Part shown: piece after piece, positions 46,421 to 56,904 of the stretch
How positions within the stretch are numbered: position 1 is the stretch's first letter
Layout of the letters: every line of letters starts with the position of its first letter
Assembly (NCBI GenBank): GCA_029255685.2
Contig: CM055317.2
Coordinates: 68,251,460 to 68,315,459 of the forward strand
From: Silene conica
Taxonomy: Eukaryota; Streptophyta; Magnoliopsida; Caryophyllales; Caryophyllaceae
Length of the DNA: 64,000 nucleotides
Direction: 5' to 3'
Position numbers and translations under genes: made by a program
The notes under the pieces: generated by a model
Told to the model about the DNA's origin: nothing
What the model saw: the letters and a program-made list of their open reading frames with translations, nothing else
Database searches by the model: none

Positions 46421-48325
46421 CTAGACATTGGCAAAGAAAACTGGTGGATAAAAGGATTCCCCATGAAAAATAATTTTGTTCCTAGTCATCCAAATCTGCC
46501 AAATCACAGCTAAGAACATCACCACCATATCCATGCCTCCATCCTGCTTCCAAAAAAACTCAATCCAGTTGACCATCCACATACCAGCATCAACCATATC
46601 CGCCCCATCACAATTTATCCCCAGCAAAGAGCCCTTCCAGATACGCCGAACAGTCGGACAGTCCTTAAACAGATGACGAAGCGTTTCCAAAGCATCATCC
46701 TTCCGGGCACAGAAGCCACATAAACCAAAAACATTAACATCACGCCTTAGTAATTCAGCCCCCACTGGCAAAGTACCTGACAGAATTTTCCATAGCAAGA
46801 TTTTCCATTTTTGCGGCCCCGGTAACTTCCACAAACGTCGCTGACAAAAAAGTTGTGGCATTGAATCTTTCCTCAACCCATCCCGAATCGTCTTCTTCCT
46901 TTCAAAAAAATCCCGGAAAATTGCATCATATCCACTCTTGACCGAATAATCCCCAGATGACGATTTCAACCAATAAAGAATATCTTCAGTTTGTGTAAAA
47001 CTAATAGGTTGAGCAAGGATTTTGTTAGCAGTCCCATCATCAAAAATCTCTCGAATTTTGGTCGTATCCCACAAACCAAGACCGATCCTCAAATCCTGAA
47101 TAGTAAGATTACATAAGGACGCATTCTCAAGTCCTAATAATTCCTGTCTTGGCTCAGGAACACACCCATCAACCCACTTAAAAGACCAGACATTCATATT
47201 GGACCCTAGACCACGCTTCCATCCGACATTCCGTTTAAGAAACTCCAAACCGAAAATAATACTACGTGAGCTCCAAGACCAACTTTGAGATCCACGCACT
47301 TCCATACCCCTTCTTGGATCTGGATCCTTAAGAATTATGTTCCGAAAAACCTTGCTAAAGAACGAATCCGTGTCTTTGATAATACGCCATGCGTTTTTAG
47401 CAAGAAGAGCCTGGTTCATACATTCGACATTCCTGATTCCCAACCCACCCCTTGATTTTGGTAAAGCCAGAAAATTCCTACTACAGAAATGGATACCTCT
47501 CGTAGATTTATGTCCAACCCACCAGAAATGAGCTAACAAAGCATTAATCTTTGTTGCCACACTTACCGGAACTTTGAAAGCCGATAGAAAGTAAACTGAG
47601 AGATTGGAAAGAACGGTCAAAATCAACGATAACCTTCCTGCCGCAGATAGAAAAATCCCATTCCAAGAGGAGATACGCTTGACCACATTTTCCACCAACT
47701 CATTATGAATACTCATCTTAGATCCTTGAACCTCAGTAGAAATCCCCAGATATTTTCCAATTCCCTTATTCTGCTTAATATTGAAAGAACGCAAACATGA
47801 TCGCACGCCAGCAAGAGACATAGAGGGACTAAACAAAATACCCGATTTAGCATCATTCAGCACCTGACCCGACGCAAGGCAATAATTCTTAACCACCTTA
47901 CTGAGAGCAGAACAACAATTTCCTCTATTCTTCAGAAAGAATATAGAATCATCAGCGAAGAATAGATGAGACAGACTCGGTGTTTGTCTACTAAACTTAA
48001 TCCCTTGAATCTTTCCTTGAGCCTCCGCTCGGATAACATTAGCAGATAACACTTCCATGCAAAGTATAAAAAGATATGGAGACAGAGGGTCCCCCTGACG
48101 AAGTCCACACGTCGGTCTGAATTGTTCACATGGACTTCCATTAAAAAGCAATTCATACGAAACTGTACAAACCGTACTCATAATGAGCCCAGTAAGCTTC
48201 TCCGGAAAACCAAATCGTAGAAGAACTGCTTCTAAGAAATCCCATCGTACCCGGTCATAAGCTTTGCTCATATCAGCCTTGTAAGCAAACAAACCATGCT
48301 TACCATGCTTACCATACCCGGTCAT
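46421..48325 (-). pseudogene. LINE ORF2 part: reverse transcriptase palm to zf-RVT
   Basis: Begins in a duplicated segment (KHGLFAYKADMSKAYDRVRW, with the first catalytic Asp). It then reads CGLRQGDPLSPYLFILCME and SHLFFADDSIFFLKN with the FADD box. Downstream are GLGIRNVECMNQALLAKNAW, WKLPGPQKWKILLWKILSG and LCGFCARKDDALETLRHLF, which are typical of the RVT-3'/zf-RVT region. A TAG ends the frame at 46421 just before the RNase H. It would copy element RNA at the nicked target. Confidence 0.92.
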
Positions 48326-48382
48326 AAGCTTTGCTCATATCAGCCTTGTAAGCAAACAAACCATGCTTACCATACCTGTGCG
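48249..48382. repeat. 67-bp tandem duplication in the LINE reverse transcriptase
   Basis: ACCCGGTCATAAGCTTTGCT starts at 48249 and again at 48316, and the two 67-bp copies are nearly identical. Because 67 is not a multiple of three, the frame before and after is different, which splits the reverse transcriptase into two overlapping open frames. Confidence 0.92.
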
Positions 48383-48971
48383 AATTGATACGATGAATAG
48401 CCTCATTAGCCAGAAGAATATTATCACTAATCTGACGACCAGAAATAAAAGCATTCTGAAAGTCCCCAACAAGATATTTCATAATCCCTAAGAGCCTATT
48501 CGCGATACACTTCGAAATAATCCTCATGATAACATTGGAAAGACTGATAGGCCTATAATCCCCCACAGTTTCGGGATTGTCACACTTCGGAGTTAAAACA
48601 ATATAAGTTCTATTCATTTCCTTCAGAACAAATCCAGAATTTAAAGTTCTCAAGACCGCCTGGGAGACATCATCCTTAACAAAATACCAACATTTATGAA
48701 AGAAAATCCCCAGAATACCATCAGGACTCGGAGCCTTCAATGCTCCCATTTGAAACACCACCTTCCTAACCTCCTGCGCTGTGAATGGCCTTGATAAACG
48801 TGATAGATCCTCCTCCTTAGTACGAACATTAACATCATTCACCACTCTATGAAACACCCTATCACGCCTCTCCTCCGCCATGTCACACCTTGATGGGTTG
48901 TACAATTGAATAAAGGATTGCTGGAAAACAGCCTTCATTTCCTGAGCATCATAAAGCCAAGTACCATTCAT
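48309..48971 (-). pseudogene. LINE ORF2 part: reverse transcriptase N-terminal region
   Basis: 220 residues with MGALKAPSPDGILGIFFHKC, TYIVLTPKCDNPETVGDYRP, ISLSNVIMRIISKCIANRLL and FQNAFISGRQISDNILLANE, all hallmarks of plant LINE reverse transcriptase. It ends at a stop created by the 67-bp duplication (ADMSKAYDRVW-stop). Two small frameshifts near 48975 and 49075 separate it from the endonuclease. Confidence 0.92.
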
Positions 48972-49062
48972 GTCTTAGACCCATAGATAAGATTTTTTCC
49001 TGCCCTCCCCTTCACCCAGTTAAAGAAAAACTTTGTACATGTATCCCCATCAACAATCCATT

Positions 49063-50109
49063 TCAGCTTAGCCCCTGTTTCCAGAACTTAGCAGCAGCCT
49101 CAGCGAACCCGACCAAATCCGAATGAACCTGATGAAACTCTCTCTCATCCCCACTACTAAGGGTAAGATCCATAGCTTTCTCCAACCTTTCATCAAAGTC
49201 CTCCCATGGACGCTCCCATTCCTTTCGCTTTTCCAACGTCCATTTCTTAATATTTGCACGAGCAGCAGATAATTTACGCTGAATTCTAAAAGCTGCCGAA
49301 CCCCGCACCCTAGGCAACCAACCGGATTTCGCGTTTTCGATACATTCCTTATAATCCAAAGCCCATGCGTCAACTCTAAAAGGTTTCTTGAGCTTATTCG
49401 CCAGAAGATCAAAATTTATCTCTATTGGCGCATGATCCGAAAATTGTATCGGATAATGACGAATACCCGTATTCGGAAAAACATGTAACCAATTTTTCGA
49501 CCCTAGAGCCTTATCCAAACGCTCATACACCCGTTTACAACCCTTCCGATTATTACACCAAGTGTACTGAGGCCCTTTAAAACAAATATCGATTAATTCA
49601 TGCTCAAGTTTCCAGAAACTAAAATCAAGTGCGCCCTCAATAGAATTGTTTGCTTGACTTAGCTTGTCATCCTCACATTCCACTTGATTAAAATCCCCAA
49701 GAATTATAAAAGGAAGATCAAAATCATTCAACCATACGCCCAACGAAAACAACACATCCATCCTTTCATAAACCTTAGGTGCGCCATACAACAAAACCAA
49801 GTAATGTGGCCGATCATAGTACTTGGTACACTTCAAAATAACAAAATTTGTACAAGCCGTAACTAAGCTCATACTGGCCTCATTTCGCCAACCGACCCAT
49901 AGGCCACCAGATGCACCCCTCGCATCAAAGCCCCCCGACTTACAGAAACCATACGACCTAAACAGACTCGATACTTTATTTATTTCACATTTAGTTTCCA
50001 TAAGAAAAATAAAATCATAATACTTAGACTTAAGAAACGCTCTAATTCTCGGAATTATAGGGGCGAGCGTGTCATTAAGACCCCTAAAATTCCATGTCAA
50101 ACCAATCAT
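49063..50109 (-). pseudogene. LINE ORF2 part: APE-type endonuclease
   Basis: 348 residues from ATG at 50109, which overlaps the ORF1 stop (ATGA). Motifs: LTWNFRGLND, IFLMETKCE with the catalytic Glu, GASGGLWVGW, LPFIILGDFNQVE with Asp/Asn, YTWCNNRKG, ERLDKALG and IQFSDHAPIEI with the Ser-Asp-His triad. It would nick target DNA to start reverse transcription. The frame ends where ORF2 shifts at about 49075. Confidence 0.92.
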
Positions 50110-50846
50110 TCCTTCCTTGGAGGTTGGGATGGGCCAACCTCCGCAACTCCCTTACCGTTCCCTACCGAGCCCGAGTCACTCGATATGTCCATGTCCACAT
50201 CCTGGACTTGAATACGAAACCCATAACCAGATGAATTATCATTGATTCCCCCAAGATGCCCTTGATCAACCTTGTAACCCACACTTCCCTCCAAGCATCT
50301 ACGCTTCCCGATTCCAGCCAAATAACCTCTAGCACGATCACAAGAATCAAGCACTCAAGCCGGTACCATGTAATCTTCTGCCTCGCTAGCACACCTCTTT
50401 TTAGCCGCAAAATCCATGTTCTTTATCATCAAATTTGCCTTGGTCTTGTAAAACAAGTGCTTCAAGCCACCCATCTCTTCCGACGCACTCTCAAAAAGAC
50501 CACAACCCCATTCTTTAGCCGCGTCATCTTCCTTGACTGAGTTAACAATAACAATATTCTCATCTTTGTCGATTCCCAGAACTTGCATCCTTTGTGGATC
50601 CACCATCTTACCCTTCCCTTTTCCAAAACCAGTCCCCGAGCCCTCACCACTCTCCTTAATACTTTTTTCAAATGTTGCAGCAGCAACTTGTAGCTCCTCT
50701 TCCTTATTCAAAATACAAATAGGTGTATCACGCAAAAGCTCCTTACCCGCCTGTACCATTGCTTCTTCCAGTGATTTAGCAGCACTCACATCCCTAGCCT
50801 CTTCATTAACGGGAGCAGAATCCCCAATAAAAGGGACATCCACCAT
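50106..50846 (-). pseudogene. LINE ORF1 C-terminal part
   Basis: One frame from about 50846 to the stop at 50106-50108, with an internal TGA at 50355-50357. It reads a low-complexity, acidic and Lys-rich region (SGEGSGTGFGKGKGKMVDPQ) with no fixed domain. It is offset from the main ORF1 frame by one base at about 50850. Its stop overlaps the ORF2 ATG. It may be the natural C-terminus of ORF1. Confidence 0.65.
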
Positions 50847-50848
50847 GG

Positions 50849-52690
50849 CTACATCACTCCCCTATCATCATCCTCACCAGCTTGCTTACTTGCCCAACAT
50901 TCACAGTCCTTCTCACATTCTACTTCGGAATCACTCCTAGTAACTGACTCCGTTCCCGTTCCATAATAGATTGGAGAAGGAGTAGTGTTCTTCTCTGGAC
51001 TGGAATCATCACTTAAAATGATTACATTATTCACGGGCTCAGGAATAGCATTAGAGTACCCTCCCTGAACATGACCATGAGTACGCAGATACTCCTCTTC
51101 TTCCAATCGTTGTTGCTCTCCTCCTGGGTAGTAATAGAAAACCGGCAGCCCCTCAGCAGGTGGAGCAAAAACTTGATTATATCCCCGGCTTTCATTAGAA
51201 ATCGTAGTGTATATCCCACTACCAGCAACACGACCCGCAATATTTCCTTGAATCTGCAAATCCCTATCATAAACATCATGACCTCCATACCCAGTCATAT
51301 GAGCAATAAACGGATCCATACCCGGACCCTGTTCCATAGCCATAGTCTGCACATAAGATAAATTCCCTAATGCACCAAAATCTTCATTTGCAGTTTGAAA
51401 ACCATCAGAACCTTGATCCTCCTCAATCCAACCCCCATATCCACTCCTCAAAGTAGGAGGGTTTAAATTGGAAGAGGAGGGACCTTCTGACTGATTCTGC
51501 TGTATCCCCTGACTCCCACCAGCAACTGCACCATTCCCCATAGCCGAAATAGTCCCTGCACCAGTTTGAAAAATAACAGGGCCCGCAAAAGGTTGGGCCG
51601 TCACTGTAAATCTCATCCTCGGATGTACCCTACCCGCAGGAGTATTTCCAATATCAAAATCCACCAACCGCTCTTCTTCTTCCTCATCCAACCTTCGATT
51701 TCGTCTCCTTCGTGCAGACCCAACCTTCACATTTGATGAAGTAAACTTGGTAGTAGATGGAGTGGCACGAAGATCAAGATTAAACATTGTATGACTTGCT
51801 TCCGCTTGGTAAATAACGAATCCCCTCTCAGAAGTCTTTTCCAGCATAGACTTAATGTTCGCAACCACTGATAAAATACTATCCTTACATTGAGTAGCAC
51901 GATGCCCTATTTTACCACATCTCACGCAATACTTGAATACCTCTTCATATCGAAATTGAATCCATAGAAGATTCCCATCATTGAGCGCGAGAAAAAATCC
52001 AAGTACCAAAGGCTCATTAAGCTTAATGCAAGCCCGGATTCTGAGGTAATCACTATTAGGAACAAAATCAAATTCCTCAACTTTAAATTGCTCACTTAAC
52101 AAATTACCCACAACATGACCCACATGAACTGACAAATACTCGAATGGTAAACCGCACACACGCACCCACATTTCCGCATATGGGAACCGTACAGTACGAG
52201 GCACTGTATCAGGATACCATTTCGCGAAAACCATAAGTGCACCATCGAGAGTTGCAGTAATTCTACTCAGCAAAGCCTCCACATCCTCATGTTCCTCACA
52301 ATGAAGTACATAGAGTTCTCCCATCTGGAACACAGTCACCCTTCCTTTGGTATCCCACTTCTTACGAATAAGGCTACTAACCTTAAGAGCTTCGAATAAA
52401 CGATAATCAACCAAGAATCCAAGCAAACACCGTCCCCAGAATTCCCGTGACTTACCCAAAGTTCTTGGGTCAATATTAACCACCCCACCAGTTCTGGGAA
52501 AGCGCCATGCATTAGAATGCATGGGGTTCCTTGGATCAAAACCCTCATTTTGTGAATCATTTTGTTGCGTTTGTTGCATGTTATCAGATTGAGGATTATG
52601 ATCATTCTGTAATTGAACTCTATCCTCACTCATAAAATCACTCCCATTCCTATCTCCCATAAACCTCCCAAACTGATGTTCAAAGTCCAT
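50849..52690 (-). pseudogene. LINE ORF1, RNA-binding Gag-like protein
   Basis: 613 residues from ATG at 52690. The N-terminal third carries a DUF4283-like domain (GRCLLGFLVDYRLFEALK, then AEMWVRVCGLPFEYLSV). A CCHC knuckle follows, YCVRCGKIGHRATQC (Cys-X2-Cys-X4-His-X4-Cys), in the usual place. The rest is low-complexity with acidic, Gly and Gln-rich runs. It would coat LINE RNA. This frame has no stop inside but ends at 50849 by a one-base shift relative to the continuing frame. Confidence 0.85.
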
Positions 52691-53414
52691 GATTAAAGAG
52701 AAGAAGACTTAAAGAAGAGAAAAAAAACTGAAAGAAAGAACTGATGCTCATCCCACAAGCTGCGAAGTCCTTAAATAGGAGAAAGATGAGAAACCCTAAA
52801 CTAATTCCCCAATCAGAAATCTCCTCAAAACCCTAAAAAGTAATCCAAATTAATTGGCCAACCGTCAAAGTGAGTTAATGCAACCAATCACCGTAAAAGA
52901 CATGATTACCAGAAATTTATTGCGTGATTAAATGAACAAGCGTGCAGCAGTAAGAATTCGCAGAGCCCCAAAACTCCTTCCCCATGCAATTATTACTCTG
53001 ACACCGACGCCTAGAAACCCTAATTACCCAATGAAACCCCGCAAAAAACACTAATTCCCTTTGCCACCACAATGCACCAATCCAAACGAAAGCTTTTCTT
53101 GTAAACTTAACCAGTAATGATCATATATGAAGAAACGAAAAACTTATGAAGAATCCCAGAAAGATCCGAGTAAACCCTAGGTTCTCCAATAAACCATTGA
53201 TAAAGGACCAAACGTATAAAGTTAAACGTAAACTTTGACACTGAAAAATGAGATCCTTTGATACTTTAGAGAAGATTAAGCATAAGAATTGTGTATGATT
53301 AAATTTGTAAAAAGATTTTTTAAACAAAGATTTTATGACAAAAGAAGCTCTCAATCGAGGAGAGGTTTTGCTCTCTCTATTTTTGTTGAGAGAGAAAGTT
53401 TAATCCGATTTTTT
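52691..53414 (-). other. LINE 5' untranslated region
   Basis: Noncoding, with a promoter role expected from the family. It starts after the right target duplication with a TCTCTC/GAGAG-rich stretch (about 53355-53400). Confidence 0.7.
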
Positions 53415-53428
53415 GGACTTGGGGCAAA

Positions 53429-54907
53429 GTTATTAGGGCCAAAAATACCGCAAACATAAAATGCATAGGGGGGAGTATTATCCAAGTTCCAACCCGTGAT
53501 CGTATCCGTTTTTATATATATAACATGATTTTTTTTAACGTGTGTCCGATAGATGGCAGACGCTCAAATTAGTCGATTATACGTCAAATTATATTATTTT
53601 TCATGTATAAAATTGAATATTATAAACACATTAAAAATAGTACATTCGAACGAATATGCTACTTTGTATTCAAGCACCTCATTTATCGAACACGAGAATT
53701 TGATATACCAATACGACAATGAACCAATTTAAACATGTCGGTCATTACTATAAAATCATCTGTATCATGTACAACGATAAAATACAAATATATACGAAGT
53801 AATTTTACTTTTACTTTCAAAATTTATTATTATTATTATTCGATCAATTTTAATAATAAGTCCAATTTATAAATTTGAAAAGTTTTGCAATAAAAAAGTA
53901 ATTTGTGCGTTTAGCGGAGTTCCTACAAATCGGCCGCCGTTGTTAATTTGGGCGCATGGTTCCTTTAGTGGGCCTCATAAAGCCCACTAAATAAAGGCAT
54001 AAAACGACACGTTTTAGTCTCTAATTAATTAAGCATATAATGACGAAATACTCATTAGACAAATCTCAATAAAATCTGCTTTAATCAGGAATCTTATGAA
54101 CAAAATCAGCCCTCAATTTCATAAACAAACAAATTAATGATTTGGATTTTCTTTGACAACTACAAAGTTCAAATTAACAATTGTATACTTTTATTTTTTA
54201 AGGAGAAGAGATTATGGGTAATATAAGATATCGACTAGCTTAATTAGTATTGTATTATAAATTTATAACTTATAAACGGAAATATAGCAATTTACTACGA
54301 TAACTTATGAATTATGTGCAAATCAGCTCTCTCTAATTTACTCGTAGCAAATAAGCCCCATACCATTCCAAATATGTGCAATAGCACAAATCAAGTTTTT
54401 TTAACTAAAACCTATTATTTCTATTATAATAACTATTTTAAATAATTAAATTTAACACAATCTAAAAATTGCAATTGTGCAGGTTTATTTTTCAGCGAAA
54501 AGATTATGCATATCAATAGTGATTTTCACATATTCGTATAATAGTAACATAATTTCATTGATGATAGACCCTATTTGTCTCAAGCTGAAAACGGATAGAT
54601 TGTCTTTCACATTATGCAGGTAACGCTATCTATGGGATGCTCCATTTTCTCCACTTGGCCTCCCTTTGTCTTATTGTGAGAGGTGCACTATATTCTTCAA
54701 CTTGTAACAGATACTGCACGTTACAAGCAAGATACTTTTGATAATCATATAGAATTATGTGTCGAGTATATTGTTTAGTCATTGTTACGGATCCGTAATA
54801 TTAGATACCAGCTAGTTTAATTAGTATTATAGACTATTCATATTGATTAATGGTATTATTATTTTGGAAAACTTCGCCACAAAATTGGTGCTTGTAAAGT
54901 TGAATTT
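53429..54907. other. Noncoding AT-rich spacer
   Basis: No coding sequence, RNA gene or clear repeat terminus seen. A short (ATT)n run lies at about 53827. Confidence 0.6.
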
Positions 54908-55880
54908 AGGTCCTGTTCTTTTAGACTGAAACTGAACTGAACTGAAATTATAGGATCTGAACTGAATTGAACTGAACTTATAGGATCTGAACTGAACTTA
55001 TAGGAACTGAACTGAACTGAACTTATAGGAACTGAACTAAACTGAACTTGTAGGAACTGAACTGAACTTATAGCAACTGAACTGAACGTATAGGATCTGA
55101 ACTGAACTGAACTGAAATAGGATCTCAACTGAACTGAACTTATAAGATAATTGAACTGATTTTATAAGATCCGAACTTAATTAACTTAATTTAATTTAAG
55201 TTAACTATTATTATTATTATTATTATTTTTTATTTTTTTATTTTGTTTATTATTATTATTATCATCATCATCCAAAATAAAAGCATTAATAAAAAATAGT
55301 CTAAAACACAAGGTAATATAAAATATTGTCCACTTTATATATAATGGTTTGTTTATAGTTCATATATTATACTACGATTACATTACGATAAATAATAATC
55401 CACATTTTACAATTTTTTCTGACTTTTTATTTCCATATTATCATAATCCTCATCTACTCCAACTTCATTATCAATATCATTGTCGACAAAGAATCCATAG
55501 CCTCGCCAAATATTTATTACTTTTTTAAAAAATAAATAACTTGTATCGAGTAATTAAAGCGAAATGTTTTTTTAGCGATTGTTAAAATAATACTTCGTAT
55601 ATAGCTTTTTTTAATTGGGTTTATATGAGCTGAATTGAACTGAACTGAACTTATAGGAACTGAACTGAACTTAACTGAACTGAACTGAACTTAACTGAAC
55701 TGAACTTATAGAAACTGAACTTAACTTATAAAAACTGAACTGAACTTATAGGAACTGAACTGAACTGAACTTATAGGATCTGAAATGAAATGAAGTTATA
55801 GGAACTGAACTGAACTGAACTTATAGGGTCTGAAGTGAACTTAAATTAAGTGACTTGAAATCCAAAAACAACAAGGCCTT
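54908..55880. mobile_element. MITE-like element with arrays of TGAACTGAACTTATAGG
   Basis: Two arrays (about 54930-55200 and 55625-55850) of 10-20-bp words built on GAACTGAACT and TTATAGGA surround an AT-rich core. The ends AGGTCCTGTTCTTTT and, inverted, AAGGCCTTGTTGTTTTT are imperfect terminal repeats. No clean target duplication was seen. Both arrays have the same strand orientation, so they arose by expansion and not by inversion. Confidence 0.65.
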
Positions 55881-55997
55881 ACTGTCACATGTTAGAGCCC
55901 TGCAAGAACGCAGTCTAGTGATTAATACTTTTGAACCTAAATCTAAATTTATGAATTTCTCACCCGGTAAAAAGTTGGTTAGCTTAGTATGCACAGT

Positions 55998-56390
55998 TAG
56001 AGCTGGACAACGTAGCGGGTTAGCCCGGCCCGGCTCGGCCCAGCCCTGTTACGTGGGCCAATTTTTCTAGCCCACGCAGGGCTAGGGTTGGGTCAGCCCA
56101 GCCCGGCAGTGAATAGGGCCAGGGTCAGGGCCGGATTTTGTCAGCCCAGCCCTATTCGCAACCCTGTGTGAAATGCAGCCCGGCCCTACCCACTAGTAAA
56201 ACTAACACAACTAACACAAACACAGCCCACAAACACAACTAGCAGCCCTCTAGGGCTGGGCCAGGGCTGATTTTTCCTGGGCCGGCGCAGCCCAGCCCCA
56301 TATTGTTTAGGGTCGTGCCAGGACTGGCTTTCTTCAACCCGGTCCACCTCTGGCCCGTCCCGGACCGGCCCAGCCCATTGTACAGCTCTA
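55998..56390. mobile_element. GC-rich hAT-type MITE, 393 bp, with perfect 8-bp duplication
   Basis: TAGAGCTGGACAA at the left and TTGTACAGCTCTA at the right are inverted repeats that continue into GGCCCGG-rich arms. TGCACAGT occurs directly on both sides (55990-55997 and 56391-56398). The element is far richer in G and C than its surroundings. Open frames in it come from base composition only. Confidence 0.93.
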
Positions 56391-56398
56391 TGCACAGT

Positions 56399-56904
56399 TT
56401 ACAAGCTATAACGTATAAATCTTAATTCCAACTTACAAGTAACTTCGGTTCAATCGTAGTCGATAATGAAGACTAGAAAAGAATCGAATGTATGCAACTT
56501 TACCACGTTTGTTGCAATACTCACAATAAAAAATGGAAATTTTTTGTTTGCTCCATCATGAAAAATGCATCAAGAATATTGATTGATTGTGACTTCACAA
56601 CAAATCAAATCCGAATTAATCAAGTACTAGTATATCACTTTACCTTATTCCATCGTAAAAACCAAAGAATAACGAGAATTTAACTGGAACGACGAAAATA
56701 CAAATTAACAATTACCAAATATGTATAAAATTCTAGCTAATTAATTAATTAATTAATTAACTAAATAACTCGGAATCGAAAGTTATGTAACAAAATGGAC
56801 TAGTTTTAAGCTTCCTCTTAACATCCAAACCTGGTTTTACACTACTGTGTTAAATCAACAACTTCTCATAATAATCTAACTAAACTTCAACACTAGAGAA
56901 TTTT
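56399..56904. other. Noncoding DNA downstream of the MYB gene
   Basis: Probably the MYB 3' UTR and flank. A (TTAA)n run occurs at about 56737-56760. No gene was seen. Confidence 0.6.

Larger units (their letters stand above)
45822..53414 (-). mobile_element. L1-type LINE, full length, decayed
   Basis: 7,593 bp on the minus strand, bounded by identical 14-bp GGACTTGGGGCAAA duplications. Its 3' poly(A) appears as a T run at 45822-45843 on the plus strand. Order: 5' UTR, ORF1 with zinc knuckle, then ORF2 with endonuclease, reverse transcriptase, zf-RVT and RNase H. The ORF1 end and ORF2 start overlap in an ATGA. Several frameshifts, in-frame stops and a 67-bp duplication show it is inactive. 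It lies about 340 bp past the SLU7 stop, antisense to SLU7. A plant LINE ending in an RNase H is expected for this clade. Confidence 0.92.

Noticed and set aside
49684-50540. Plus-strand frames opposite LINE ORF1/ORF2
   Set aside because: They are shadows of the minus-strand endonuclease and ORF1 coding sequence.
54859-55128. 89-residue frame rich in SSVQFS
   Set aside because: It is a translation of the GAACTGAACT array on the minus strand.
55855-56395. Small frames across the GC-rich 393-bp region
   Set aside because: They lie in a hAT MITE with clear ends and an 8-bp duplication. The openness is due to base composition.
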